A stretch of DNA of 64,000 nt from Natronococcus occultus SP4 (GTDB lineage Archaea > Halobacteriota > Halobacteria > Halobacteriales > Natrialbaceae). The position numbers and the translations under genes are program-made. The DNA lies in the NCBI RefSeq assembly GCF_000328685.1, contig NC_019974.1, positions 3,339,001 through 3,403,000 of the forward strand, read 5' to 3'. Shown one piece after another: positions 26,022-35,715 of this stretch (position 1 is its first letter; every line of letters starts with the position of its first letter). Below the pieces are notes generated by a model. That model was not told the origin of the DNA. It made no database searches and was given only the letters and a program-made list of their open reading frames with translations.

Positions 26022-26152
26022 GGACGGTATCGAGTCGATCGGTTCGGGCGTTGTGATTCTTCCGATCCCGTCTGCCTCCTCCTCCCGGATCGAGAACGCT
26101 CGCTCGCGGGCAGTCGGAAAACCGAGCAACGAGACGCTGCGATCGGGGCTCG

Positions 26153-27391
26153 CTACAGCAGCTCGACGACGGACCGGACGAGGTCCTCGCCGGTCACGAG
26201 CGAGGTCAGAAACAGCACGACGACGGCCGTCAGGAAGATCGCCTGTTCGACTCGCGACGGGTCGAAGTACCGACGGACGGCTGCAAACAGTGCCAGCGCG
26301 GTCAGGGGCAGTCCGACGACGCCGTTGACTGCGGGCATCAGTAGCGCCAGATCAACCGGCGTGAAGTCGGTGAAGGCAAGAATCGGGATCGCTAACACGA
26401 CCGAGAGCCCGATCAGGAAGTGGACGGTACGCCGGAACTGCAGGTCGCCAAACTGGGTCGAGAGCCCCGAAGACTGGGGTACCATGAACCCGGCGGCGAA
26501 CAGGGTTCCGGTGGCGCTGCTGAAGGACGCGGCACCGACCGCGAGGATGAAGACGCCGAGAACCCAGTCGCCGATCAGCTCGACCAGGGGCTCGGCGGGC
26601 GTGGTAAACGCCAGGTCGGCGTCTGGCATCGAGATCGCAGCCGCAACGATCACGGTCGCACTCAGTGCGATGACTGCGGCAAGCCCGACGGTATGGTCAC
26701 GGCGGTACCGGGAGACGTCGTCCCAGTTTTTCTCGTGTTGCATGCTCGTCTGGATGAAGAAGTTCGGGTAGTAGACGGTCGTCCCGAGCAGGGCGATAAT
26801 CATCGTCATGTACTCGACGTCCTCGACGACGCCGGGGACGAATCCGGACGCGATTCCTGCCGCCGGCGGCTGGAGGTTCGCGACGATGACGAGATATGAG
26901 GCGAAGATCGCGAACACGAGTGCTGCGATCACGCCCTCGATCCGGCTGTAGACCCGAAGCTCGACCAGCGCGATCCCGAGCGCTGCCGAGACGATCACCG
27001 CGACATAGAGGTTCGACAGCGGCGTGAGGTAGACGATCGCAGCCCCCGCGAGCGCGTAGTTGGCGACGCTCCAGAACTGCATGATAAACGAGATCCCGAA
27101 CGCGAACGGTTTCGCCGCCCGCTCGCCGATGACGTCCCTGATGTATGTCATCAGGGGGCGGTCCGCGGCGGCCAGGCGCGCTGACATCTCGTGCATCGCG
27201 AGCCCGACGCCGAGCCCGAGCGGCAACACCCAGAGGAGTCCGTACCCGAACAGGAGCCCCGCCTCGGTCAGGATGTAGACGGAGCCGGCGCCGAAGATAT
27301 TCGCTGCGAACAGGAGACCGAGCCCGTACTGGTGAACCGTTTCCTTCGCTCGCTCAAACGGCACATCGACGACAGAACTGGTTTGTCCCAT
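26153..27391 (-). CDS. NRAMP-like membrane transporter
   Basis: The 412-residue protein has about 11 hydrophobic helices. The first (GLGLLFAANIFGAGSVYILTE) and sixth (TTVYYPNFFIQTSMQHEK) positions correspond to the broken helices of NRAMP metal transporters. The usual DPGN of helix 1 is not present, its place being taken by NIFGAG. A Met is seen at the helix-6 site. It could be a divergent metal importer or another LeuT-fold carrier. A hairpin with 13-bp arms lies 25 bases ahead of the ATG. Confidence 0.65.
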   Translation of the reverse strand: MGQTSSVVDVPFERAKETVHQYGLGLLFAANIFGAGSVYILTEAGLLFGYGLLWVLPLGLGVGLAMHEMSARLAAADRPLMTYIRDVIGERAAKPFAFGISFIMQFWSVANYALAGAAIVYLTPLSNLYVAVIVSAALGIALVELRVYSRIEGVIAALVFAIFASYLVIVANLQPPAAGIASGFVPGVVEDVEYMTMIIALLGTTVYYPNFFIQTSMQHEKNWDDVSRYRRDHTVGLAAVIALSATVIVAAAISMPDADLAFTTPAEPLVELIGDWVLGVFILAVGAASFSSATGTLFAAGFMVPQSSGLSTQFGDLQFRRTVHFLIGLSVVLAIPILAFTDFTPVDLALLMPAVNGVVGLPLTALALFAAVRRYFDPSRVEQAIFLTAVVVLFLTSLVTGEDLVRSVVELL

Positions 27392-27415
27392 GGATCAACT
27401 CTCACCTGATCGTGC

Positions 27416-27447
27416 CGGAGAGCCGACCTCGCAGGGTCGGCTCTCCG
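27416..27447. promoter_or_regulatory. Perfect hairpin ahead of the NRAMP-like gene
   Basis: CGGAGAGCCGACC (27416-27428) and GGTCGGCTCTCCG (27435-27447) are perfect inverted repeats with a 6-base loop. The element sits 25 bases upstream of the NRAMP-like ATG (27391) in the region shared with divergent gyrB. It may be an operator or an RNA leader structure. No known riboswitch consensus was recognised. Confidence 0.6.
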
Positions 27448-27642
27448 ATAACCGCTCGCCGTTGATCGGGTTCCGAATCACCGTGCCCGGAACGACGGCC
27501 GGGAGTTGTTTGAGAAAAGAGCCTGAGATGGCGTATGTCTGAAAAAATAGTAACGTGGGATGAGCCCTCTCTTTTCTGAACGCGGGAGCGGGAGTGGTCG
27601 TCGTCGGTTGTCGTCGCGACGCGCTCGCGCGCGTACGCGAAG

Positions 27643-27650
27643 TTTTATAC
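27643..27650 (+). promoter_or_regulatory. TATA box of gyrB-gyrA
   Basis: TTTTATAC lies 33-40 bases ahead of the gyrB ATG at 27683, giving an inferred leader of about 10 nt. It is the best match to a haloarchaeal TATA box in this region. Confidence 0.6.
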
Positions 27651-27682
27651 CCAGCCAGGCGCTACCCGGAAACAGGTTTCTC

Positions 27683-29608
27683 ATGTCCCAGGAAAGCGAG
27701 TACGGTGCCGGACAGATCCAGGTCCTCGAGGGCCTGGAAGCTGTACGAAAACGGCCAGCGATGTATATCGGTTCTACCGACGCGCGTGGGCTTCACCACC
27801 TCGTTTACGAGGTAGTCGACAACTCGATCGACGAGGCCCTCGCCGGACACTGCGACGAGATTACCGTCTCTATCGAAGCGGACGGCTCGGTAGTCGTCGC
27901 CGACGACGGCCGCGGCATCCCCGTCGACACCCACGACGAGTACGACCGCCCTGCCCTCGAGGTCATCCTGACCGTCCTCCACGCTGGCGGGAAGTTCGAC
28001 AACAAATCCTACCAGGTCTCCGGCGGTCTCCACGGCGTCGGCGTCAGCGTCGTCAACGCACTCTCAGAGCGCCTCGAGGCCGAGGTCAAACGCGACGGCG
28101 GTGTCTTCCGCCACGCGTTCGAGGCAGGCGAACCCGTCGGCGACATGGAGCGGGTTCGCGACATGGAGCCCGACGAGGACACTGGAACCGAGATCCGGTT
28201 CTGGCCCGACAGCGACATCTTCGAGGGCGACGAGTTCTCCTTCTCGACGCTGTCAAGCCGGCTGCGGGAGCTCGCCTTCCTCAACTCCGGCGTTCGCATC
28301 ACCCTCCGTGACGAGCGCCAGGAGACCGAGGACGCAGTCGCCGAGACCTACGAGTACGAGGGCGGCATCCGCGAGTTCGTCGAGTACTTGAACGAGACGC
28401 GCGCGGTGATGCACGACGACGTCATCTACTTCGAAGACGAGGAACAAGACATCCAGGTCGAGGTCGCGATGCAGGCAACCGAGGACCTCCAGGGGTCGAT
28501 CCACGCCTTCGCGAACAACATCAACACCCGCGAGGGCGGGACCCACCTCACCGGGTTCAAGACCGCGCTGACGCGGGTCGTCAACGATTACGGCAACGAC
28601 CAGGGGCTGTTAGGCGACATCGACGGCAACCTCAAGGGCGAGGACATCCGCGAGGGGCTGACCGCGGTGATCTCGGTGAAACACCCCGACCCGCAGTTCG
28701 AGGGCCAGACGAAGACGAAACTCGGCAACTCGGAGGTGCGAGGAATCGTCGAGAGCGCGATGCACGAGCGGCTGGGGACGTACTTCGAAGAGCATCCCGA
28801 CACCGCCGAGGCGATCGTCGTCAAGGCTGTCGAGGCCGCGAAGGCCCGCAAGGCCGCTCAGAAGGCCGAGGAGCTCACGCGCCGGAAGTCGGCACTCGAG
28901 TCGACCTCACTGCCCGGTAAGCTCGCGGACTGTCAGACCAAAGATCCCGAGGAGGCCGAGCTGTTTATCGCCGAAGGAGACTCTGCGGGCGGCAGCGCAA
29001 AGCAGGCTCGCAACCCCGAGTTCCAGGCCGTGCTCCCGATCAAGGGGAAGATCCTGAACGTCGAGAAACACCGCCTGGATCGGATCCTCGAGAACGACGA
29101 GATCCGCAACATGATCACCGCGATCGGCGCGGGGATCGGCGACGAGTTCAACATCGACGACGTCCGGTACAAGAAGATCATCATGGCGACCGACGCAGAC
29201 GTCGACGGCGCACACATCCGTACGCTGCTGTTGACGTTCTTCTACCGGCACATGCGGCCGCTGCTGGAGGGCGGGTACGTCTACGCGACCCAGCCGCCGC
29301 TGTACCGCGTCCGGTATCGCGGCGAGACCTACGACGCGATGACCGACGCCGAGCGCAACGAGATCGTCGAAGAGGTCTGTGACGGCAATCCCACCCAGGT
29401 TCAGCGATTCAAGGGGCTCGGCGAGATGAACCCCGAGCAGCTCTGGGAGACGACGATGAACCCCGACAACCGCATCCTCAAGCGGATCACCGTCGAGGAC
29501 GCGGCCGCGGCGGACAAGATGTTCTCCGTGCTGATGGGCGACGCCGTCGAGCCCCGCAAGCAGTTCATCAAGGACAACGCTCCGGAAGCGGAGTGGATCG
29601 ACATTTAG
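27683..29608 (+). CDS. gyrB: DNA gyrase subunit B
   Basis: The 641-residue protein has all GyrB landmarks in order. The GHKL ATPase has YEVVDNSIDEALAG, DDGRGIPVD and GGLHGVGVSVVNALS. The transducer domain follows. The Toprim domain has EGDSAGGSAKQ and DADVDGAHIRTLLLTFF. The C-terminus has KGLGEMNPEQLWETTM. With GyrA it introduces negative supercoils using ATP. The ATG at 27683 (MSQESEYGAGQIQVLEGLEA) matches family starts; 41 in-frame residues upstream are Arg-rich and lie over the promoter. gyrA follows after 49 bases. Confidence 0.98.
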   Translation: MSQESEYGAGQIQVLEGLEAVRKRPAMYIGSTDARGLHHLVYEVVDNSIDEALAGHCDEITVSIEADGSVVVADDGRGIPVDTHDEYDRPALEVILTVLHAGGKFDNKSYQVSGGLHGVGVSVVNALSERLEAEVKRDGGVFRHAFEAGEPVGDMERVRDMEPDEDTGTEIRFWPDSDIFEGDEFSFSTLSSRLRELAFLNSGVRITLRDERQETEDAVAETYEYEGGIREFVEYLNETRAVMHDDVIYFEDEEQDIQVEVAMQATEDLQGSIHAFANNINTREGGTHLTGFKTALTRVVNDYGNDQGLLGDIDGNLKGEDIREGLTAVISVKHPDPQFEGQTKTKLGNSEVRGIVESAMHERLGTYFEEHPDTAEAIVVKAVEAAKARKAAQKAEELTRRKSALESTSLPGKLADCQTKDPEEAELFIAEGDSAGGSAKQARNPEFQAVLPIKGKILNVEKHRLDRILENDEIRNMITAIGAGIGDEFNIDDVRYKKIIMATDADVDGAHIRTLLLTFFYRHMRPLLEGGYVYATQPPLYRVRYRGETYDAMTDAERNEIVEEVCDGNPTQVQRFKGLGEMNPEQLWETTMNPDNRILKRITVEDAAAADKMFSVLMGDAVEPRKQFIKDNAPEAEWIDI

Positions 29609-29657
29609 GTGATCGAATGCAGACAATCAGGCAGCTACCAGCGGTGAGTATTCAGGC

Positions 29658-32150
29658 ATGAGTTCGGAAGTACCCGATCCGACGGACATCGAGGCGGCAT
29701 CGATCGAGTCCGTGCGGATCGAAGACGAGATGGAGCAAAGCTATATCGACTACGCGATGAGCGTCATCGCGGGCCGAGCCCTGCCCGACGTCAGGGACGG
29801 TCTCAAGCCGGTTCACCGGCGCATCCTGTATGCGATGCACGAACTGGGCGTCTCGTCGGGATCGAGCCACCGGAAGTCGTCCTCGATCGTCGGGGAGACG
29901 ATGGGAGACTACCACCCCCACGGCGACAGCGCGATCTACGATACCCTGGTCCGGATGGCCCAGGATTTCTCGATGCGGTACCCCCTCGTCGACGGCCAGG
30001 GGAACTTCGGCTCGATGGACGGCGACCCGGCCGCAGCACCCCGATACACGGAGGCCCGGATGGCCCCCGTCGCCGAGGAACTGCTCGAGGACATCGACAA
30101 GGACACCGTCGACTTCTCGGCGAACTACGACGACCGTCTGCAAGAGCCCGACGTCCTGCCTGCGGCGTTCCCGAACCTGCTGGTCAACGGCTCTTCGGGG
30201 ATCGCCGTCGGGATGTCGACGAACATCCCGCCGCACAACCTGAGCGAGGTGATCGACGCGACGATCGAGCTGATCGACGACCCCGACGCCACCGTCGAGG
30301 ACCTGATGGACCACATCAAGGGGCCGGACTTCCCGACGGGGGCGAACATCGTCGGCCGAGACGCCGTCTACTCGGCGTACAAGACCGGCCGCGGACGGGT
30401 CCGCGTTCGGGCCGAGTTCGAGGTCGAAGAGTGGAAGAACGGGCGCGAACGGATCGTCGTCACGGAGCTGCCCTTCCAGGAGAACAAGGCTCGCCTCGTC
30501 GAGCGCATCGCCGAGGACGTAACCGAGGGCGAGCTCGAGGGGATCACCGACCTGCGTGATGAGTCCGACCGCGACGGCGTCCGGATCGTCATCGAGTGTA
30601 AACGCGGCGCGAACGTCGAAGTGGTGAAAAACAAGCTCCTCGAGAGCCACCTCGAGAAGACCTTCGGCATCATCAACCTCGCGCTGGTCGACGGCCAGCC
30701 CCAGGTGCTTTCGCTCAAGGAGACCCTGGAGGAGTACGTCGACCACCGTCGTGAAGTGGTGCGACGGCGCAGCGAGTACGACCTCGCGGAGGCGGAGGAT
30801 CGGGCCCATATCCTCGAAGGCCGGCTGAAGGCCGTCGAGAACGCGGAGGATGTCGTCGAGCTGATCCGCGACAGCGAGGACCGTTCGGCGGCCAAGACGA
30901 ACCTGCAGGAGGCCTACGAGTTCTCCGAGGAGCAGGCCCAGCATATCGTTCGGATGCAGCTGGGGAGTCTTACCTCGATGGAGGCCGCCGAGATCGAGTC
31001 GGAGTACGAGGAGGTCCAGGCCGAGATCGAACGCCTGACCGAGATCTTGGAGAGCGAGTCCGAACTGCTCTCGGTCATCAAAGACGAACTCCGCGAGATC
31101 AAAGACGAGTACGGCGACGAGCGCCGAACCTCGATCATCGAAGACGAGGGGACGGTTACTCACGAGGACCTCATTCCGGAGGAGGAGGTCGTCGTCGTGA
31201 TGACCGAAGACGACTACGTCAAGCGGATGCCGATCGACGACTTCGACCCCCAGGGTCGGGGCGGGAAAGGCATCATCGGCGCGGACGTCAAAGACGACGA
31301 CCGCGTCTCGACGGTGTTTCGGGCAAACACCCACGACTACCTGCTTTGCTTTACGAACCAGGGACAGGTCTACCAGCTCAAAACCTACGAGATCCCCGAG
31401 ATGGGCCGGACGGCCCGCGGAAAGTCCGCGGTCAACATCCTCGATCTCGACCCCGGCGAGGATATCACGGCGATCGTCGACACCGACGCCTTCGGCGACG
31501 ACGAGTACGTGACGATGGTCACCCGAAACGGCTACGTCAAACGGACCGCCGGCGAGGAGTTCGACAACATTCGCTCGACGGGAATCATCGCCGCCGACCT
31601 GGAGGAGGGTGACGAACTCGTCGACGTCGAGGTCACCGACGGATCGACGGATCTGGTTATCGCCACGGAGGGCGGGATGACGATCCGCTTCGACGAGGAC
31701 GAGGTCCGCGCGATGGGACGGAACGCCCGTGGCGTCAACGGGATCAAGCTCACCGACGGCGACGCCGTCGCCGGACTGGTCGCGACCGACGAGGCCGACG
31801 GGCGCGCGTTACTGACCGTCACCCGGAACGGGTACGGGAAGCGGACCCCGCTCTCGGAGTACCGCACCCAGTCCCGGTACGGAAAGGGACTGATCGACAT
31901 CAAAACCGACGACCGGAACGGTCCCGTCGCGACCGTCAAGGCCGTCGCCGCCGACGATCACCTCGTGATGATGAGCGAGCGCGGCCAGATCGTCCGAACC
32001 CGTGTCGACGAGATCTCGACCGTCGGCCGGAACACGATGGGCGTGATCGTCATGGACGTCGAGGACGGCGACGCCGTCGCGAGCGTCGACGTGTTGCCGG
32101 CAGGCTCCGTGGCCGAAGCGAACGAACGCGCGGACGCGGACGCGAACTGA
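29658..32150 (+). CDS. gyrA: DNA gyrase subunit A
   Basis: The 830-residue protein has the winged-helix cleavage domain with catalytic Tyr130 ([10 protein letters not shown]). The quinolone-pocket helix is [17 protein letters not shown], with the Ser of the sensitive type. A coiled coil follows (about 430-480), then six C-terminal beta-pinwheel blades. The GyrA-box-like motif [11 protein letters not shown] lies at the start of the pinwheel, supporting true gyrase rather than topoisomerase IV. It is co-directional with gyrB and probably co-transcribed. Confidence 0.98.
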   Translation: MSSEVPDPTDIEAASIESVRIEDEMEQSYIDYAMSVIAGRALPDVRDGLKPVHRRILYAMHELGVSSGSSHRKSSSIVGETMGDYHPHGDSAIYDTLVRMAQDFSMRYPLVDGQGNFGSMDGDPAAAPRYTEARMAPVAEELLEDIDKDTVDFSANYDDRLQEPDVLPAAFPNLLVNGSSGIAVGMSTNIPPHNLSEVIDATIELIDDPDATVEDLMDHIKGPDFPTGANIVGRDAVYSAYKTGRGRVRVRAEFEVEEWKNGRERIVVTELPFQENKARLVERIAEDVTEGELEGITDLRDESDRDGVRIVIECKRGANVEVVKNKLLESHLEKTFGIINLALVDGQPQVLSLKETLEEYVDHRREVVRRRSEYDLAEAEDRAHILEGRLKAVENAEDVVELIRDSEDRSAAKTNLQEAYEFSEEQAQHIVRMQLGSLTSMEAAEIESEYEEVQAEIERLTEILESESELLSVIKDELREIKDEYGDERRTSIIEDEGTVTHEDLIPEEEVVVVMTEDDYVKRMPIDDFDPQGRGGKGIIGADVKDDDRVSTVFRANTHDYLLCFTNQGQVYQLKTYEIPEMGRTARGKSAVNILDLDPGEDITAIVDTDAFGDDEYVTMVTRNGYVKRTAGEEFDNIRSTGIIAADLEEGDELVDVEVTDGSTDLVIATEGGMTIRFDEDEVRAMGRNARGVNGIKLTDGDAVAGLVATDEADGRALLTVTRNGYGKRTPLSEYRTQSRYGKGLIDIKTDDRNGPVATVKAVAADDHLVMMSERGQIVRTRVDEISTVGRNTMGVIVMDVEDGDAVASVDVLPAGSVAEANERADADAN

Positions 32151-32162
32151 CGTTGCCGCGGC

Positions 32163-32180
32163 TTCGTTTTCGAAAGCGAA
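32163..32180. terminator. Probable bidirectional terminator between gyrA and the frameshifted regulator gene
   Basis: TTCGTTTTC followed by GAAAGCGAA forms a near-perfect palindrome with one G-T type mismatch, flanked by A-rich sequence. That gives U-rich ends when transcribed from either side. It lies between the gyrA stop (32150) and the stop of the convergent gene (32210). Confidence 0.45.
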
Positions 32181-32209
32181 AAAGAGACGAGAGCGTCGAT
32201 CCCGGCTGA

Positions 32210-32744
32210 TTAGTGGTTCGGTTCCTCGGCCGGCGCGACCATATCGTCGATCCGCAGGATGAGGATGTTGTTCGTATCGTCCCGACCGTCGACGAGTCCC
32301 CTCGATGACGAGCTTCGAGAGCGGCGTCGGGCCGACGGTAACCGAGTCACCCTCCTCGATCTCGTCGGAGGTCCCCTGCATGTGGATCTCGGCCCGGCAG
32401 AGCTCGGGATGGTGGACACTCGAGAGGTCGATCTCCTCGACGATGACGTCCTCGATCGGTTCGCCCTCGTGCTCGAGGGGAACCGAGGCGGGGTCATCCA
32501 TCTGCTGGATCTCCAGGGCCTCGAAGGCGGCGGCGGTCGGCTTGTAGCCGCCCTTTGGACCCGGAACGCCCTCGACCAGCTGAAGGGCCTTCAGGCTCTG
32601 CATCTGGTTGCGGATCGTGCCGGGGTTTCGGTCTACCTGTTCGGCGATGTCCTCGCCCTTGATCGCGTCCTCCGATTCTTTGTGAAGGTTCGTCAGCGCG
32701 CGAAGAATCTTCTTCTGACTGGGGGTGAGCTCGATTGATGACAT
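32210..32744 (-). pseudogene. Winged-helix DNA-binding protein, split by a one-base frameshift
   Basis: Translation from the ATG at 32744 gives MSSIELTPSQKKILRALTNL, a winged-helix domain (GEDIAEQVDRNPGTIRNQMQ and GYKPTAAAFEALEI) and a C-terminal beta-rich domain up to PLSKLVIEG. At the run of four C at 32298-32301 (GAGGGGACT on the coding strand) the frame is lost. Removing one base gives LVDGRDDTNNILILRIDDM and a stop at 32210, a protein of about 177 residues. The disruption may be a sequencing error in the homopolymer or a real mutation. It would otherwise be an intact haloarchaeal regulator next to gyrA. Confidence 0.75.
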
Positions 32745-32856
32745 ACTGAATTGTTCGTAATTGATTTCCTTAAACCCGATGGGTAGCGGGTGGTTTACCG
32801 CGTGGTTCGACGGAGGGGACGGGGACAGTAAGGGGTTTCTCTTTGCGAACGATCCG

Positions 32857-33789
32857 TCAGAGTCCAAGGACGCTGCCCTCGAGCAAGACGTCGGTGAGCA
32901 CGTCCTCGAGCAGGAACATCAGGATGAAGCCGACGGCGAAGGTCGCGGCGTTGATCCGCGTGAGCACCGCTTCGGCGTCGAACCGGATCAGATCGGCGAC
33001 CTCGATGAGCACCTGAAGGATCGCCCCGACCGCGATCGCAAAGAAGAGGACGGCGAGCAGCGGGGAGTCGCCGAAGCTGCCGATCCACCCGCCGAGGATC
33101 ACGGGACCGCCGGCGATGACGCCCATCGCGGCGAAGTGTCGTAGCGGCGGCGTCGCCCGATCGCGCGCGACCGCGGCGACGACGGTCGGTCCCTCCATCA
33201 CGTTGTGCAGGATGAAAGCGAGCACCAGCAGCATCACCTGGGTCGAATCGCCCTGGATGAACGAGACGCCGATCCCGAGCCCCTCGCCGATGCTGTGAAG
33301 ACCCAGCGCGAGCGCGACGAGGTAGGCGATCTCCAGGCCGCTTTTCTCGGCGGTCGCCATCGTCCGCTGGCGCCACTTGCTGGCGAGATACATCACTGCG
33401 AAGGTGCCGCCGACGCCTGCGATGGCCAGTCCGACCGCGAGCAGCGTCTGTTCTGCCTCGGCGCCGTGCTCGACGATGTCCTCGGTCATCTCGACAGCGA
33501 TAAACGCGAGGACGCCGCCCGCGAGTGCCAGAAACCCGTGGAGATATCGTCGGTCGAGGTCCCGGATAATCGGGAACCACAGCATCCCGATCGCGACCGG
33601 AACGACGCCGGCGAGCGCGCCGATGACGGCGAGCATCCAGAGAATCTCGAACGTGCTCGCGTCGTCGACCGCGCCGAGGTTGCCAAACGGTGACGTGAGA
33701 TAAAGCGTCAGAAAGAGTGCGCCCAGGATGACGACCGGACCGATCGCGACGAGCCAGCGGGGCAGTCGGTCGATCGGCTGCCGGCTCAT
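32857..33789 (-). CDS. ZIP-family divalent metal transporter
   Basis: The 310-residue protein has about eight helices and the paired ZIP metal-site motifs HSIGEG (His165-Glu169) and HNVMEG (His195-Glu199) in the fourth and fifth core helices. ZIP proteins bring Zn2+, Fe2+ or Mn2+ into the cytosol. Two palindromic sites overlap and precede its promoter, and the DtxR-type regulator gene lies directly upstream on the same strand. This suggests metal-dependent repression. The metal cannot be told from sequence. Confidence 0.9.
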   Translation of the reverse strand: MSRQPIDRLPRWLVAIGPVVILGALFLTLYLTSPFGNLGAVDDASTFEILWMLAVIGALAGVVPVAIGMLWFPIIRDLDRRYLHGFLALAGGVLAFIAVEMTEDIVEHGAEAEQTLLAVGLAIAGVGGTFAVMYLASKWRQRTMATAEKSGLEIAYLVALALGLHSIGEGLGIGVSFIQGDSTQVMLLVLAFILHNVMEGPTVVAAVARDRATPPLRHFAAMGVIAGGPVILGGWIGSFGDSPLLAVLFFAIAVGAILQVLIEVADLIRFDAEAVLTRINAATFAVGFILMFLLEDVLTDVLLEGSVLGL

Positions 33790-33839
33790 CCGCCGGTCAC
33801 CCGTCCTGTAAACGTCCGTCGTTGATTCATCACTCGCAG

Positions 33840-33855
33840 TTTAGATGGGTCTAAA
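33840..33855 (-). promoter_or_regulatory. Putative metalloregulator operator over the ZIP TATA box
   Basis: TTTAGA-TGGG-TCTAAA is a perfect 6-bp-arm palindrome. It overlaps the minus-strand TATA-like ATATATTTAGA, which lies about 65 bases ahead of the ZIP ATG (33789). Its layout resembles DtxR/IdeR-type operators. Repression by the neighbouring DtxR homologue is inference. Confidence 0.6.
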
Positions 33856-33881
33856 TATATGTCTTGCTACCGTGCCCGCAG

Positions 33882-33896
33882 CTAGATTCGATCTAG
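33882..33896 (-). promoter_or_regulatory. Second putative metalloregulator site
   Basis: CTAGAT-TCG-ATCTAG is a second perfect 6-bp-arm palindrome, about 40 bases upstream of the first. It lies in the gap between the DtxR-type gene (ends 33925) and the ZIP promoter. It shares the TAGA core of the first site. Confidence 0.5.
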
Positions 33897-33924
33897 GAAA
33901 CTGAGCGACGTGGGAGTAGGGCAA

Positions 33925-34605
33925 CTACGACTCGACTTCTGTGGGTCGTGCGACGCGAACGTGGTGGGCGACGGATTCGGGCAGTGATATGGCGTCCTCG
34001 CGTCCGTTCGGGCGAGCGGTCACCATCCCGAACGGCGCGACCTCGACGATCTCGAGCTCGATGCCGGGCTCGATGCCGTGATCGGCGAGATACGAGAGGA
34101 TCTCGGGGTCGCGGTCGGCTACCTCCTCGACGACGACGACGTCGCCTTCCTCGAACTCGGTGACCGACTTCCCGTCCGGACGTTCGGGGGGTTCGAGGTC
34201 CGCGCTCGGGATCGGCGACCCGTGAGGATCGACCGTCGGCTCCTCGAGGGCAGCCGCGACGCGAGCCTCGAAGTCCTCGCTGATGTGGTGCTCGAGCCGA
34301 TCGGCCTCCTCGTGGACCTCCGACCAGTCGTAATCGAGGTGTTCGGTGAGATACGACTCCAGCAGCCGATGGTGGCGAACGACCTCCAGCGCGACGGTCT
34401 CGCCCTCGTCGGTGAGGGTCACACCCCGGTACTTCTTGCGGTCGATCAACCCTCGCTCCTCCAGTTTCTCGAGCATGCTCGTGACCGTCGGCGACGTAAC
34501 GTCTAACTCCTCGGCGATCGCCGACGTCTTGATCCGGTCGTCGGTTCCCTGCTGGAGCTGGTAGATTGCCTTGAGGTAGTCTTCCATCACGTCGCTCAGC
34601 ATCAT
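33925..34605 (-). CDS. DtxR-family metal-dependent transcriptional regulator
   Basis: The 226-residue protein has the DtxR/MntR/SirR order. The N-terminal winged helix is MLSDVMEDYLKAIYQL, IKTSAIAEELDVTSPTVTSM and GLIDRKKYRGVTLTDEG. The metal-binding/dimer helices are VRHHRLLESYLTEHLDYDW and EADRLEHHIS, with Glu/His ligands. A C-terminal FeoA/SH3-like domain (EEGDVVVVEEVADRD) follows. With bound Fe2+ or Mn2+ it should repress uptake genes, most obviously the ZIP gene downstream. A TATA-like GGTTTAGG at about 34632-34639 suggests a leaderless message. Start could be either of two adjacent Met codons (34605 or 34602). Confidence 0.92.
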   Translation of the reverse strand: MMLSDVMEDYLKAIYQLQQGTDDRIKTSAIAEELDVTSPTVTSMLEKLEERGLIDRKKYRGVTLTDEGETVALEVVRHHRLLESYLTEHLDYDWSEVHEEADRLEHHISEDFEARVAAALEEPTVDPHGSPIPSADLEPPERPDGKSVTEFEEGDVVVVEEVADRDPEILSYLADHGIEPGIELEIVEVAPFGMVTARPNGREDAISLPESVAHHVRVARPTEVES

Positions 34606-34701
34606 CTCGATCGGTTTTCGAGCCGTCTAACCCTAAACCTATCGCCCTCGAGATCCCGGGTAAACCGGCACGAACAAAACCGTCCCGGCCAATGTCGTCG
34701 T

Positions 34702-35622
34702 ATGAGCAGCACTGTTCGAATCATCGGTGCACCGATGGACTACGGGGCGAACCGCCGCGGCGTGGACATGGGTCCATCGGCGATCAGGTACGCCGGACTG
34801 GCCGACGAACTCGAGGGGACCGGCGTCGAGCCGGTCGACGCCGGCGACCTCCTTATTCCTCGCGCCGAGGAACGCGATCCCGACGCCACGCAGCCACGCG
34901 AGGGCAACGCCAAGTTCCTCCGCGAGGTCGGTGACGTCTGCTCGCGACTCTCCGAGGAGGTCGCGGAGACGCTTGCCGACGGGGCCTTTCCACTGGTCCT
35001 CGGTGGCGATCACTCGGTCGCGATCGGGTCGATGGCGGGTGCCTCGCGGACGGCAACGCTCGGAGCGATCTGGTTCGACGCCCACGCGGATCTCAACACG
35101 CCCGAGTCCTCGCCGAGCGGGAACGTCCACGGGATGCCCCTCGCCGCGGCGCTGGGTCGGGGCGCGTTCGCCGAGATGGAGTGGGCCAACGCACCGAATC
35201 TCCGCGAGGACGCGATCGCCTACGTCGGACTACGAAGCATCGACGACCGCGAACGCGAGTGGGTGCGCGACAGCGAGATGACCGCGTTCACGATGGCCGA
35301 TATCGACGAACGGGGCATCACCGCCGTCGTCGAGGACGCCCTCGACGTCGCGACGACCGGCACCGACGGGATCCACGTCAGCCTGGATCTGGACTGGCTC
35401 GACCCGAACGCCGCACCCGGCGTCGGAACGCCGGTTCGGGGCGGGGTCACCTATCGGGAGGCCCACTCGGCGCTCGAGCGGGTCTCGGTCCGCAACGCCG
35501 ACGAGGGCGTCCTTCGATCGATGGACGTCGTCGAGGTGAACCCGATTCTCGACGAGCGAAACGAGACGGCAACGCTTGCGGCCGATCTTACGGCCAGCGC
35601 GTTCGGCAAGCGGATACTCTGA
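34702..35622 (+). CDS. rocF: Arginase/agmatinase family ureohydrolase, probably arginase
   Basis: The 306-residue protein has all binuclear Mn2+ motifs of ureohydrolases: GGDHSVAIG, WFDAHADLNTP and SLDLDWLDPNAAPGVGTPV. The SGNVHGMPLAAALG segment is typical of arginases rather than agmatinases. Arginase converts arginine to ornithine and urea. The gene symbol is given on this motif basis and the arginase/agmatinase choice is not certain. It is divergent from the DtxR gene and lies 93 bases upstream of the NADH dehydrogenase-like gene. Confidence 0.85.
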   Translation: MSSTVRIIGAPMDYGANRRGVDMGPSAIRYAGLADELEGTGVEPVDAGDLLIPRAEERDPDATQPREGNAKFLREVGDVCSRLSEEVAETLADGAFPLVLGGDHSVAIGSMAGASRTATLGAIWFDAHADLNTPESSPSGNVHGMPLAAALGRGAFAEMEWANAPNLREDAIAYVGLRSIDDREREWVRDSEMTAFTMADIDERGITAVVEDALDVATTGTDGIHVSLDLDWLDPNAAPGVGTPVRGGVTYREAHSALERVSVRNADEGVLRSMDVVEVNPILDERNETATLAADLTASAFGKRIL

Positions 35623-35715
35623 CCTGGCTCGCCCCACCGAACGTTGCATGGTACTCTCTCTCGTGCCGGTTTCAGTTTCAACACCTTTGTATCGGAGTGT
35701 TTCGGAGTGACAGGT

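Noticed and set aside
25188-26771. 527-residue open frame on the plus strand
   Set aside because: It is antisense to the TauE/SafE and NRAMP-like genes. The charged, repetitive composition is the mirror of hydrophobic codons.
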